Counted from the stretch's first letter, positions 35,279 through 44,960 are shown. The stretch is DNA of 64,000 bases from an uncultured Collinsella sp. (GCA_934654835.1 CAKUGY010000003.1:144405-208404), one strand, 5' to 3'. The notes: generated by a model not told the origin, from the letters alone. A program made the numbers and translations.

Positions 35279-36403
35279 CTAGTTAGATCGCGGACTCAAA
35301 CTATGCTGTGCTTCGAAGTCCTTCATGTACGTTGCCAGCGCCCGCACGTCCTCCATGGTGACGGCGTTGTATACGCTGGCGCGCATGCCGCCGACGAGGC
35401 GATGGCCCTTGACGTTTTGAATTTGATGCTCGGCCGCGCCCGCGACAAAAGCGGCGTCGAGCTCGGCGTCGCCGGTGCGGAACGTGACGTTGGCGATGGA
35501 GCGGCTGTCTGCCTGCGTGGTGCCGTGGAACAGTTCGCTGCTCTCGAGCAGGTCGTAGAGCAGGTTGGCCTTGGCCCAGTTGCGTTCGGCCATAGCGGCA
35601 AGTCCACCGGTCTGCTCAACCCAGCGGAACACCTTGCCGCACACGTAGATGCCAAAGGTGTTGGGCGTGTTGAGCATGGAGCCCTTGGCTGCCTCGGTCT
35701 TAAGGTCCATGTACTGCGGCGTCTGCTCAAAGGCCGGGCCTTTGGCGATCAGGTCGTCGCGCACGATGACTACGGTCACGCCCGCGGCGCCGGCGTTTTT
35801 CTGAGCGCCGGCGTAGATGAGCCCGTAGCGCTCGACGTCGAGCGGCTGCGACAGGAAGCAGCTCGAGACATCGGCGACCAGCGGCACGTCGCCGCAATCG
35901 GGCAGCTCGTGGAACATGGTGCCAAAGATGGTGTTGTTCTGGCAGATGTAGACGTAGTCGAGCCCGTCGCACGCGGCCTCGGCGGCAATGCGCGCGTTGA
36001 TGTCGACCATGTTGGGAATGCGGTCGAAGTTGGTGTCCTCGGAGCTCGCGAGCAGCACGGCCTCGCCGTACTTGGCGGCCTCCTTGTATGCCTTGTTGGC
36101 AAAGTTGCCGGTCACGACGTAGCCGGCGCGGCCGCGGCGCATGAGGTTCATCGGGATGCCCGCAAACTGCAGCGTGGCGCCGCCCTGCAAAAACAGGACA
36201 CGGTAGTTATCGGGGATGCTCAGCAGGCGGCGCAGGGTTGCCTCGGCGTCGTCGATGATCTGCTGGTACATACTAGATCGATGACTCATCTCGAGCACGG
36301 ACATGCCGCAACCGCGGTAGTCCATCATCTCGTCGGCGATCTCGGCGAGCACGCTGGTGGGCAGTGCGGCCGGGCCTGCTGAGAAGTTGTGCACACGTGC
36401 CAT
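35279..36403 (-). CDS. serC: Phosphoserine aminotransferase
   Basis: A 374-residue PLP enzyme of fold type I that transaminates 3-phosphohydroxypyruvate, the product of SerA. The N-terminus NFSAGPAALP is the family signature, SHRSSMYQQIIDDAE near 40 and FLQGGATLQFAGIPMNL near 71 bind substrate phosphate, and the PLP lysine is in YAGAQKNAGAAG near residue 198. C-terminal GGMRASVYNA with the conserved arginine is present. GAGGGGGACC precedes ATG 36403. serC-serA form an operon; no serB is adjacent. Confidence 0.95.
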   Translation of the reverse strand: MARVHNFSAGPAALPTSVLAEIADEMMDYRGCGMSVLEMSHRSSMYQQIIDDAEATLRRLLSIPDNYRVLFLQGGATLQFAGIPMNLMRRGRAGYVVTGNFANKAYKEAAKYGEAVLLASSEDTNFDRIPNMVDINARIAAEAACDGLDYVYICQNNTIFGTMFHELPDCGDVPLVADVSSCFLSQPLDVERYGLIYAGAQKNAGAAGVTVVIVRDDLIAKGPAFEQTPQYMDLKTEAAKGSMLNTPNTFGIYVCGKVFRWVEQTGGLAAMAERNWAKANLLYDLLESSELFHGTTQADSRSIANVTFRTGDAELDAAFVAGAAEHQIQNVKGHRLVGGMRASVYNAVTMEDVRALATYMKDFEAQHSLSPRSN

Positions 36404-36535
36404 CTTCTAGGTCCCCCTCATAGTCGTTTGAACGTTCGGGATACTTTAGCACAGTGGAGCGCCAGGCGCGACCGCATCACAGCAAAACCCGAGCGCGCCG
36501 CTATGATTTACAGGGTTGTTACATGGGGGAGGGGG

Positions 36536-36886
36536 CTACTCGAGTACCTTAAATCTGTTCAAGGGATTTTTGCGGTGGTCCTCGATTGCAAGCACGTTGA
36601 TGCGTCGATGCTCAACGTCTACGTGATAGTACACGCCATAATGCGCGCAAAAGAATACCCTGCAGGCAATGGGCGGAAAGGCTGCCTGGTAGTAGGGGTC
36701 ATACTCTTCGCCAAAATACGGATGCTCGGCTAGAAAGTCGATGAGATTGCCGATTCTGGTATAGACCCGCTCTGAAGGGATTTCAGCATAGGCATAGAGC
36801 GCCTCGTCGGTCATGACAACGTCAAAAGGCTCATCAAGCTCGTCGAGCTCTGAGTAGAACTCGACGTCTGCGTTATCCAATTTCAT
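36536..36886 (-). CDS. RelE/ParE-superfamily toxin-like protein
   Basis: A 116-residue protein starting inside the end of the antitoxin gene (14-bp overlap). The C-terminal half (AFPPIACRVFFCAHYGVYYHV, then RINVLAIEDHRKNPLNRF) has the strand pattern of a RelE/ParE fold, where R-VFF and I-V-AI-D-R are the usual core strands. The N-terminal 30 residues are acidic and add length compared with typical 90-residue toxins. Position and size as the second gene after a Phd/YefM antitoxin support a toxin role; the exact target (ribosome or gyrase) cannot be read. Confidence 0.75.
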   Translation of the reverse strand: MKLDNADVEFYSELDELDEPFDVVMTDEALYAYAEIPSERVYTRIGNLIDFLAEHPYFGEEYDPYYQAAFPPIACRVFFCAHYGVYYHVDVEHRRINVLAIEDHRKNPLNRFKVLE

Positions 36887-37175
36887 GACGGGCTGCCCTG
36901 ATTCGATCCGCGTCTGCCTTGGCTTGTTTCCAGGGTCGCACGCGACCATTCACTAAATCGTCGTAGCCTCGCGTGATAGCTCGCTGGATGCGGTCTTCGC
37001 GTTCTTGAATGGCGGATAGCGCGCGCGTCTGTTCGTCATAGGCTTCGGCATCCATGACGACAAGTGACGCCGATCCGTTTTTGGTCAGGTAGACGGGCTC
37101 TTTGGTTTGATGACAGCTGTCTGCAATGGAGCTAAAGTTTCGTTGCAGATCGGAAATGGGCTTTACGACAGGCAT
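36873..37175 (-). CDS. Phd/YefM-family antitoxin
   Basis: A 100-residue protein with the Phd/YefM N-terminal DNA-binding domain: PISDLQRNFSSIADSC, then KEPVYLTKNGSASLVVMDAEAYDE, a near-perfect family pattern. The C-terminal part is helical and should cover the toxin. ATG 37175 follows AAGGAG. The toxin start overlaps its last codons, so the two are coupled. An inverted repeat operator lies just upstream. Confidence 0.9.
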   Translation of the reverse strand: MPVVKPISDLQRNFSSIADSCHQTKEPVYLTKNGSASLVVMDAEAYDEQTRALSAIQEREDRIQRAITRGYDDLVNGRVRPWKQAKADADRIRAARHEIG

Positions 37176-37193
37176 ATGAAACTCCTTACATAG

Positions 37194-37217
37194 AATCATA
37201 TGTATAACTCTATGATT
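37194..37217 (-). promoter_or_regulatory. Operator of the Phd/YefM module
   Basis: AATCATA (37194-37200) and TATGATT (37211-37217) form an inverted repeat 18 bp upstream of the antitoxin start, in an AT-rich promoter region. Autorepression is expected from the family. Confidence 0.55.
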
Positions 37218-37459
37218 ATTATAGCGGAGGATGGGGGTTCCAACGTGAAGGTGACGCGATGTCGATACGTGCCTGCGTTCATAGCGCGTTTTTGCTCGAA
37301 GGATTAAGTATGGCTATCCGGTAAGGCGTGTCGCTTTATGGTTTTCAGCCCATCCATTAAGTCCGCCGTCTCCACGGCTCCAGAAACCGCAATAAACCAG
37401 ATCCTCTTTTCGCCGTTCACAGAATATTTTTACCGTTCAGGGAGTTTTCGCAGCTAAAA

Positions 37460-37533
37460 TGTTGCGCAACAAAATGTTGCTCAATGTATGCGAGGCGTTT
37501 TGTCGTATGAATCAAATGTGTCTATTTGATTCA
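37460..37533 (+). promoter_or_regulatory. Palindromes upstream of the BREX operon
   Basis: TGTTGCGCAACA at 37460-37471 is a perfect palindrome with a degenerate second copy (ATGTTGCTCAAT, 37474-37485). Closer to brxA, TGAATCAAAT (37508-37517) and ATTTGATTCA (37524-37533) are perfect 10-bp arms with a 6-bp spacer, 17 bp before the start. They are good candidates for operator sites. No separate BrxR-type regulator is seen nearby. The remaining 37218-37459 shows no gene. Confidence 0.55.
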
Positions 37534-37550
37534 TCGAGAGGCTGAACGAC

Positions 37551-38174
37551 ATGAGCATTCCCACAACCTATCGCGGCTCTATAACACGCGAACAGTGGCT
37601 TGTTAATGAGACGCGTGTCGTTGCACGCCTCATGGCGGACGATGGCCTCTCTGATACGAAAAAGATTATTGAAAAGGTTACCGCCCAAAATCTCTTCCAA
37701 TATCCTACTGAGCGTGAGCAAAAGTCCATCACCCGTGCTTGCTGCCGCCGGCTGTTGGCTCTTAGCGAAGACGAAGATGTGCGTGCAAGCCTGATTAACC
37801 TTGCTGCGCATGGGTCGCTCGAACAACTTGCGCAGGTCAATCTGTACGCAATGATGTGCGACAACCGAGTTGTCTGGGACTTTATGACGTGTGTGATCGC
37901 TCCCAAGTTCAGCTCATTTGATCTCTCGCTTCGAAAATCGGAGATTGTTGCGTTTATCGAAGGACTTCGCGCACAAGACGATCGCGTTGCAACATGGTCG
38001 GATGCTACGTGCAATAAAGTGCGCCAAGTCCTTGTTAACTGTATTGAAGGTGCCGGATTGTATAGTCGCAAAACCGAAGCCCTTCGTCCGCCGTTGCTTG
38101 ATTTTGAGCTGGAGCGTTGCGTTCGGGCCAACGATGATGCTGCGGTTCTACCTGCCTTTGGCATAACGGAATAG
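37551..38174 (+). CDS. brxA: BREX protein BrxA (DUF1819)
   Basis: A 207-residue protein of the DUF1819 family, the small helical DNA-binding component at the head of most BREX operons. Family features seen are YRGSITREQWLVNETRVVARL near the N-terminus, NLFQYPTEREQKSITRACCRRL at about 47-68, and the final block YSRKTEALRPPLLDFELE. Length matches the usual 200 residues. It is preceded by paired palindromes and GAGAGGC, and followed by brxB after 9 bp. Family identification is strong; the precise role in the complex is not known from sequence. Confidence 0.9.
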   Translation: MSIPTTYRGSITREQWLVNETRVVARLMADDGLSDTKKIIEKVTAQNLFQYPTEREQKSITRACCRRLLALSEDEDVRASLINLAAHGSLEQLAQVNLYAMMCDNRVVWDFMTCVIAPKFSSFDLSLRKSEIVAFIEGLRAQDDRVATWSDATCNKVRQVLVNCIEGAGLYSRKTEALRPPLLDFELERCVRANDDAAVLPAFGITE

Positions 38175-38183
38175 GGGTGCGAG

Positions 38184-38798
38184 ATGACAGCAACTGAGTT
38201 GCCCTCAATCGACATGAGTTTTGATCTCATTCGTTCCAAATTCCACGACCCCGATTTTTTGAATTGTCGTGGTTTGGGAGGTGAGGTCCCGCTCTACATC
38301 TATCCATATGCAGCTAAGCATGAGGATCAAGTGCGTGCTCTGACTCAACAGCTGGTGGATGATAGTGCGCACGAGCGCCAGACAAAAAACGACGCCCCTA
38401 ACATTGTCTCGTTTGACCTGTGGAGCGTGTTTATCGGCATTTGCGAAAAACGCGGCATCTTAGAAAAGATGAGCGCCCTTGAGGAAAAACGAGGCAGCGA
38501 TCACTTCTTGCAGCGCATGCAGAGCCGTGTGGGACCCGAGAAGTACCTCGAGTTCATTCATGACAGCTTTATCGAGAGGTGCGGCGAGCCGAAGCGTGGG
38601 CGCGACGTCTTGATTATCACGGGCGTTGGCAAGATTTACCCGTTCATGCGTGCTCACATCATTCTCGAGTCTATTCAGCCGGTATTTTCCGATATCCCCG
38701 TCGTTTTGTTTTACCCCGGCACCTATGACGGGCAGCAGTTAAAGCTGTTTGGCACGATTGCCGACGGCAACTACTATCGCGCGTTTAACCAACTCTAA
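38184..38798 (+). CDS. brxB: BREX protein BrxB (DUF1788)
   Basis: A 204-residue DUF1788 protein. The family blocks are GGEVPLYIYPYAAKHEDQV near residues 32-51, NIVSFDLWSVFIGICEKRGIL near 73-93, and the C-terminal ITGVGKIYPFMRAHIILESIQ followed by PVVLFYPGTYDGQQLKLF. It sits between brxA and brxC as in types 1, 5 and 6. Function is essential but biochemically undefined in the family. Start ATG 38184; brxC begins 30 bp after the stop. Confidence 0.92.
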   Translation: MTATELPSIDMSFDLIRSKFHDPDFLNCRGLGGEVPLYIYPYAAKHEDQVRALTQQLVDDSAHERQTKNDAPNIVSFDLWSVFIGICEKRGILEKMSALEEKRGSDHFLQRMQSRVGPEKYLEFIHDSFIERCGEPKRGRDVLIITGVGKIYPFMRAHIILESIQPVFSDIPVVLFYPGTYDGQQLKLFGTIADGNYYRAFNQL

Positions 38799-38828
38799 AA
38801 ACGTTTCCGGTCATCGAAAGGCATTCCC

Positions 38829-41800
38829 ATGAAGATCAAAGATATGTTTGAGCACGATATCGACCGAAACATTAACGGTGTTATTAAGGTCGATCAGGAG
38901 GATGACGGTAGTGTCAGGCAAGAGCTGAACGAATACGTTGTGACCGACGAGCTTCGCCGCCATTTCAAGACGCTTTTTGATGCGTATGACCGGGCTCTCG
39001 ATGATACGACGGATAAAATCGGCGTGTGGATTAGCGGTTCGTTTGGCTCGGGTAAATCTCACTTTCTCAAGATGCTCAGCTACCTGTTCACGAACCGTGA
39101 GGCGGCAGGTAAAACTGCGATTGAGTATATTGCTCCGCGTTTTGAAGATGACGAACTTGCCGACAAAGCAAAGCGCGCGGCGGGCGTGACGACCGACGCT
39201 ATCCTCTTTAATATGGGCATCAAAAGCCCGCTCAATAAGGATGGCAGCGCGGTTGCGCGCATTTTTGCCAAGATGTATTACGAGAGCCGTGGTTTCTACG
39301 GTGCAGATTTTAAGCTCGCTCGCCTGGAGCGTCGTATTGACGACGCCGGTAAAACCCAGGAATTCCGTGCCGCATTCGAAGAGATTAATCATAGCCCCTG
39401 GGTCGATGGTCGCGAGGACTACGACTTTAACTCCGACGACGTTATCGAGGCACTCAGTCGTACGGGCGTCATGAGCAAGGACGAGGCAGAGCGCTGGTAC
39501 GAAATATCGGAAAGCAATGATTTTTCAATCGACCAGCTTACCGACGACATCGCCAAATACACAAAGCGTCGTGAGCAAGAATGTGGCGGCTCATATCGCA
39601 TGATCTTTATGGCCGATGAGATGAGCCAGTTTATCGCGAGCGATACCGAGCTTATGCTGAACTTGCAGAGCATTGTCGAGGCGCTGGGCACCAAGTGCGG
39701 CGGTCGCGTGTGGGTCATGGTCACCGGACAGCAGGCGATTGATCAAATTACCAAGGTTAAGGGCAGTGACTTCTCCAAGATTCAGGACCGCTTTAATACG
39801 CGTTTGTCGCTGAGCAGCTCGTGCGCCGATGAAGTTATTCGTCGCCGCATTTTGGCGAAAAATCAGGATGCGAACGACTTGCTGAAAGCTGAGTATCAGG
39901 AGCGCTCGGCGGTCCTCAACAACTTGTATAGCTTTAAAGATGCAGCGGCCGATCTAATTGGCTACGAGAGCGCCGAGGACTTTGCCAGCACGTATCCATT
40001 TGCTGATTACCAGTTTAAGCTCATTCAAAAAATCATGGACGAGCTGCGCAATCACGGCGCGTCCGGAAAGAACAGCTCAAGTGCTGAGCGTTCCATGCTG
40101 AGCGGCTTTCAAGATTCCGCTCGGTGTATAGAGGATAAGGATCAGAATGCCCTGGTTCCGCTCTGGCGTTTCTACAATACGATTTCTACGTCGCTCGAGG
40201 ACTATCATCGTCGCGTTGTTCTTCGAGCGGCAGATGCCGCCCAAAAGGGGCAAGGCCTTGAGGAATGCGACATTCCGGTACTCAAGTTGCTGTTCCTGAT
40301 CCTGTATGTCGATAAGGATATGCCGACTAACGTTGAAAACTTGATCACCCTCATGACCGACGATGTCCGCACCGACCGTATCGTCCTTCGGGAGCAGATT
40401 ACACAGTCCCTGGAGCGCCTGGTTCGACAAAACTATGTGGCGCGCAATGGCGAAACGTATAAGTACCTGACCGACGAAGAGCAGGAGATTGCCCAGCAGA
40501 TTTCGCGTGTGCAGCCGGACGCTGCGAAGATTACGTCCAGGGCCGCGCAGATTATGTTTAGGCAGGTCTTCGAGAACGCTAAGGTGTCGGTCGGGAAAAA
40601 CGCCTTTGACGTCGAGGAGTATCTGGACGATACCCGTTTTAACAGCGTGTCGGGACTGGCGCTGCGCGTTATTTCTGGAGTGGACGGAACCCCGATCCCC
40701 TCGCGCGAGGATTTGCTCCTGAGCTCTAGCAGAGGTGAGGCCATCGTAGTGCTCGATTCCCAGCAAGATTACTACGATTGCCTGTATCAGTCGACGTGCA
40801 TTGAGCAGTACCTCAATAGCCGTCAGGCGGATAACCGCAGTGAAGTGGTGGCTTCGATTTTGCGTGGCAAGCAGCAGGAGCGCACCATTTTGGATAAACG
40901 TGCTGAGGAGCTTATGCGCCAAGCGGTGCTGCATGGAACGTTTTATGTCTACGGCAGTGAGTATTCGCCAGTCAAATCGGCGTCTGCCAAGAATATGATC
41001 GAGGACTGCGTACGCCAGCTTGTCTCTATTACGTACAGCAAGCTGTCTCTTATCGATAAAAACTACGACGATGATGTGCAGATCAAGCAAATTCTTACTG
41101 CTTATACCCCGGCAATGAATGGGCAAGAGCCTAACGCGGGCGCCATCGAAGCCGTTATGCGTTTGTTGGAAGCTCGCGCTGCCCAACATATTCAGGTTAC
41201 GATGGCGGAGCTGCTCGAGACGTATCATGCGAAGCCTTATGGTTGGGCTGAAATTGACATTGCCGCCGTGGTTGCAACGCTGCTAGCTCAAAAACGAGCT
41301 CGCCTGCTTTGCGCAGGACAAGCGATTGATCCTAGGGATTCCAAGATTCTTGATTATCTTCGTAAGGCCACAAAGGCGCGGCAGGCTGTTGTCGAGGCGC
41401 GCCAGCAGCTATCCCAGGCGGCCATTTCTAAAGCAAGGCAAGCCGTGGAAGCATTGAGCGGCAATCACACCTTGCCGCTCGAAGAGGACAGTCTTGCCGA
41501 CGCATGTCGCAGGGAGCTTGAAAAGCGCCGTGATGGTTTGGCGAGTCTTCTTTCGGTTGAGTACCTGCGTAATCCCAATTACCCGGGCTATAAGGAGGTC
41601 GTGGATGCAAAGAATCTTATCGAGGGCTTATTGCAGAGCGGCCGCGATGCCGTCGATCTAATTATGGCGATCGCTGGAAAAGAGAACGAGCTGGGAGATA
41701 CGGCTGAAGATCTCGAGGATATTGACGAGTTTTTTGGCAGCAAAGTGGCCGTGTTCGACAGCGCCTGTGAGATATTCAAGCGTCTGGAAAACGAGCGTGA

Positions 41801-42419
41801 TTACTTTGAGGGTGCTTCGGAAACGCTTGATGCACTTTCCGTCATTGGGAAAGCGGTTGGTCAGCCGAGCTTGAACCTCCGGTTTCAAAAGCTTTCCGAG
41901 GCAAACCTAAAGGTAAGGGATGCCTATAAGGAGCTTCTGGACCAAAAGCGTACGGACATGCTCAATTCTGTTGAGGAGTGCTTTAGGGATATTGAGGCAT
42001 ATGCCCAAAACAAGGGCGTCGCTCTGGCGCGCATTGGGGAGGCACATAGCGCGCGGAAAAATGAGGTGCATGATGCTTCGACGTTGACTGCGCTGGATGC
42101 GGTGCCCGTTAGGCTCGATCGTGCTCAGGCAGCGCTGTATAAAAGCATCGATGATGCTTATGAAGAGAAGAACCGTCCTAAGCCGGCAAATACGAATGTG
42201 ACGGTTACAACTGATCATTCAGGAACCGCAGCGCCCGATCTGTCGAATAAGTCCCAGCCCTCTCCGGCACCCAAGCGACGCGTTAAATCGATAAGCCGCA
42301 GCAGGGTCTTTAGGCCACTGGAGCTGAGCTCGCAACAGCAGATCGACGAGTACTTAGAGGCCGCGCGCAAAGAGCTGCTGCGAAGCCTTGAGGGCAATGA
42401 CGCCATCCGTTTGGGTTAA
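38829..42419 (+). CDS. brxC: BREX ATPase BrxC
   Basis: A 1196-residue AAA-like ATPase, full length for BrxC/PglY. Walker A is GSFGSGKS at residues 70-77, and a Walker B-like strand RMIFMADEMSQF lies near 256-267. The remainder is long helical sequence, with a repetitive charged C-terminal half and a proline/serine linker near 1120-1150 before a final RSRVFRPLELSSQQQIDEY block. BrxC is thought to power assembly or DNA scanning by the BREX complex together with BrxB, PglX and PglZ. AAAGGC precedes the ATG; pglX follows after 9 bp. No truncation. Confidence 0.94.
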   Translation: MKIKDMFEHDIDRNINGVIKVDQEDDGSVRQELNEYVVTDELRRHFKTLFDAYDRALDDTTDKIGVWISGSFGSGKSHFLKMLSYLFTNREAAGKTAIEYIAPRFEDDELADKAKRAAGVTTDAILFNMGIKSPLNKDGSAVARIFAKMYYESRGFYGADFKLARLERRIDDAGKTQEFRAAFEEINHSPWVDGREDYDFNSDDVIEALSRTGVMSKDEAERWYEISESNDFSIDQLTDDIAKYTKRREQECGGSYRMIFMADEMSQFIASDTELMLNLQSIVEALGTKCGGRVWVMVTGQQAIDQITKVKGSDFSKIQDRFNTRLSLSSSCADEVIRRRILAKNQDANDLLKAEYQERSAVLNNLYSFKDAAADLIGYESAEDFASTYPFADYQFKLIQKIMDELRNHGASGKNSSSAERSMLSGFQDSARCIEDKDQNALVPLWRFYNTISTSLEDYHRRVVLRAADAAQKGQGLEECDIPVLKLLFLILYVDKDMPTNVENLITLMTDDVRTDRIVLREQITQSLERLVRQNYVARNGETYKYLTDEEQEIAQQISRVQPDAAKITSRAAQIMFRQVFENAKVSVGKNAFDVEEYLDDTRFNSVSGLALRVISGVDGTPIPSREDLLLSSSRGEAIVVLDSQQDYYDCLYQSTCIEQYLNSRQADNRSEVVASILRGKQQERTILDKRAEELMRQAVLHGTFYVYGSEYSPVKSASAKNMIEDCVRQLVSITYSKLSLIDKNYDDDVQIKQILTAYTPAMNGQEPNAGAIEAVMRLLEARAAQHIQVTMAELLETYHAKPYGWAEIDIAAVVATLLAQKRARLLCAGQAIDPRDSKILDYLRKATKARQAVVEARQQLSQAAISKARQAVEALSGNHTLPLEEDSLADACRRELEKRRDGLASLLSVEYLRNPNYPGYKEVVDAKNLIEGLLQSGRDAVDLIMAIAGKENELGDTAEDLEDIDEFFGSKVAVFDSACEIFKRLENERDYFEGASETLDALSVIGKAVGQPSLNLRFQKLSEANLKVRDAYKELLDQKRTDMLNSVEECFRDIEAYAQNKGVALARIGEAHSARKNEVHDASTLTALDAVPVRLDRAQAALYKSIDDAYEEKNRPKPANTNVTVTTDHSGTAAPDLSNKSQPSPAPKRRVKSISRSRVFRPLELSSQQQIDEYLEAARKELLRSLEGNDAIRLG

Positions 42420-42428
42420 GGAAGAAGC

Positions 42429-44960
42429 ATGGATACGAAAGAGCTCGAAAAGTTTTGCCCTTGGGCGCGCGTTCGTTTAATTGACGAGGTGTGCCAGCGT
42501 TGCTATGCCTATGGGCTTGACGATGCGGGGCGTGAAGAATTCAATCGCGACGCAACCATCGTTAAAGGCACGGTGCTCTCTGCGCTCGAGCGTTCACAGC
42601 GCTCGGAGCTGTATCGTCGCATAGAGCAAGACGGCTATGCGCGCTTTTGCGAGGAGATGGCCTATACCTGGTTCAATCGCTTTGCCGCAATACGCTATAT
42701 GGAAGTGCAGGGATATCTGTCCTGTGGCGTGCGCATGCTCAGTTCATATTGCGAAACCTCTGAGTACGACGTTTTTTCGCCCGACTGCCTGCGTATGCCG
42801 ACAGAACTTGATTTGCCAGGCTTGGACCGCGATCGCGTGTTTGATCTTGTCGCTGAGGCAGATGATGAGGCTCTGTTCCGCCTTATTTTGGTGGCTCAGA
42901 TGAACGAGCTCGCCGAGTGCCTGCCCACCATCTTTGGCCGCGTGGGCACGGCCGATGCGCTGCTGCTTCCGACAAGGCTTTTGGACCGCGGTGAAGAAGG
43001 CGTGCTGCGTGCTCTGGTCGAGCGGGTCAAGCGTGATGCGTGGGAAAACGTCGAGTCCTTGGGCTGGATGTATCAGTTCTACAATTCTGAGGTCAAAGAC
43101 GCATTCTTCAAATCTAAGGCCAAGGAGACACCGGATACCATCGGTCCCGCCACGCAGCTGTTTACGCCCAACTGGATCGTGCGCTACATGGTACAGAACT
43201 CCTTGGGACGTTTGTGGATGCTGAACAATCCAGGAAGTTCCTTGCGCGACGATATGAAGTACTATATCGAGCCCGATGCGGACCACGAGGACTTCATTAG
43301 AATCGATGGTCCCGAGGATATTTCGCTGTGTGATCCAGCTTGTGGTTCGGGCCATATCCTCGTCTACGCCTTTGAGCTTTTAACAAAGATGTATTTAGAG
43401 CGCGAATATCGTATGCGCGATATTCCCGGGCTTATTCTTTCCAAGAACCTTCATGGTATGGAGATTGATCCCCGCGCCGCTCAGATTGCCGGGCTGGCGC
43501 TGGCTATGTGTGCCCGAGAGATGGATAGGCGTTTCTTTAGCCGTGGGGTTCAGGCGGATATTGCCGTGCTCGAGCCGGTTGTGTTGGAGGAGGATGACAT
43601 TCCCCAGGGCGCTGCTCTTGCCAAGAAGAAAGGTCTGGTCGACGCTCTGGCGCATTTGGACGAGGTGGGTTCGCTGCTCGCTCCGAGTGAGGGCGACCTT
43701 GCCGCGCTACACGGGGCGATTGAACTTACCAGTGCAGAAGGGCTGTTCGACGGAAGCTCTAAGAACAAACTGGAATGCGCCCTTAAAACCTGTGAGGTTC
43801 TCGCGCGTCGCCACGACTGCGTAGTGGCTAATCCGCCCTATATGGGCAGCTCGAGCTTTGGCCCGTTCATGTCCAAGTGGGTCAAGAAGAACTACCCCGA
43901 CGTGAAGAGCGACCTGTTTTCCAGCTTTGTCGTTCGCATGTTTGGTCTCGCCAAGGACCATGGCGAATGCGGCGTCATGTCACCCTTCGTTTGGATGTTC
44001 ATCGGAAGCTACGAGAAACTCCGCAACGAGATTATCGATAGCAGGACGCTGACCTCCCTCATTCAGCTGGAGTACTCGGGCTTTGCCGGTGCGACTGTGC
44101 CCATTTGCACCTATACGTTCCATAACTCATTCATCAAGGGCTACAAAGGTGGCTATGTGCGCCTTTCGGACTTCGTCGGCGCTGCCGCCCAAGCCCCGAA
44201 AGCCCTTGAGGCAATCAAGAACCCCGACTGCGGCTGGTTCTACCGCCGCAATGCCGAGACCTTCAAACAGATCCCCGGTACTCCCATCGCCTACTGGGCC
44301 AGTGATGCATTACTTGATGCATTTGAGAATGGGCATGTTCTCGGGGACGAGGTCATTGCTAGAGATGGAATTCATACATGCAACAACGATGCCTATTTAC
44401 GGTTATGGTGGGAAGTGACGCATAGTAAGTGTGATCTCCCCCTTTCCAGTGGATTTGAATGGGTTGACGCAAAATGGTTTGCATACAACAAAGGTGGCTA
44501 TTTTAGAAAATGGCGAGGTAATAACGAGTACGTTATTAACTGGGAAAAAGATGGACTAGAACTTCGTTCAGCCCCAAACGCCCATGGTTTTAATGGTGAC
44601 TATGCATTTAAATCCAGTGTGACCTGGTCTTCCGTTTCAAGCGGAAAGCCCGCCTTTCGACAAAAGCAAGAAGGTTTTATGTTCGATGCGGCTGGCTACA
44701 GTATGTTTCCTCGCAATTTATTGAGTGAAGAAACGATAGCCGGTTTCACTAATAGCACTGTTGCGGAGGAAATGCTTTCTTTTTTGTCTCCGACCCTCAA
44801 TTATCAGGCGGGGGATATTCTCGCAATGGCACTTTTGAATTTTGAACCGACGGTTCAAAAGCGTATCGATGATATTGTTTGTGAACTAATTGATGAATCG
44901 CAACTTGACTGGGACTCGTTTGAAACCTCATGGGATTTCAAACATCATCCCCTGGTGTAG
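42429..44960 (+). CDS. pglX: BREX methyltransferase PglX, N-terminal chain (split gene)
   Basis: The 843-residue chain contains the adenine-specific methyltransferase core: an N-terminal helical region, SAM motif DPACGSGHILVYAFELL near residue 302, and the catalytic NPPY near 467. The region of about 620-830 is the target-recognition part and is clearly AT-richer than the first 1.8 kb, as if exchanged. The chain stops directly after DWDSFETSWDFKHHPLV. In intact PglX proteins this block is followed by about 320-350 more residues, which here are encoded separately at 46100-47068. So the gene is split, not simply short. Whether this form is active as two chains is unknown. Confidence 0.88.
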   Translation: MDTKELEKFCPWARVRLIDEVCQRCYAYGLDDAGREEFNRDATIVKGTVLSALERSQRSELYRRIEQDGYARFCEEMAYTWFNRFAAIRYMEVQGYLSCGVRMLSSYCETSEYDVFSPDCLRMPTELDLPGLDRDRVFDLVAEADDEALFRLILVAQMNELAECLPTIFGRVGTADALLLPTRLLDRGEEGVLRALVERVKRDAWENVESLGWMYQFYNSEVKDAFFKSKAKETPDTIGPATQLFTPNWIVRYMVQNSLGRLWMLNNPGSSLRDDMKYYIEPDADHEDFIRIDGPEDISLCDPACGSGHILVYAFELLTKMYLEREYRMRDIPGLILSKNLHGMEIDPRAAQIAGLALAMCAREMDRRFFSRGVQADIAVLEPVVLEEDDIPQGAALAKKKGLVDALAHLDEVGSLLAPSEGDLAALHGAIELTSAEGLFDGSSKNKLECALKTCEVLARRHDCVVANPPYMGSSSFGPFMSKWVKKNYPDVKSDLFSSFVVRMFGLAKDHGECGVMSPFVWMFIGSYEKLRNEIIDSRTLTSLIQLEYSGFAGATVPICTYTFHNSFIKGYKGGYVRLSDFVGAAAQAPKALEAIKNPDCGWFYRRNAETFKQIPGTPIAYWASDALLDAFENGHVLGDEVIARDGIHTCNNDAYLRLWWEVTHSKCDLPLSSGFEWVDAKWFAYNKGGYFRKWRGNNEYVINWEKDGLELRSAPNAHGFNGDYAFKSSVTWSSVSSGKPAFRQKQEGFMFDAAGYSMFPRNLLSEETIAGFTNSTVAEEMLSFLSPTLNYQAGDILAMALLNFEPTVQKRIDDIVCELIDESQLDWDSFETSWDFKHHPLV

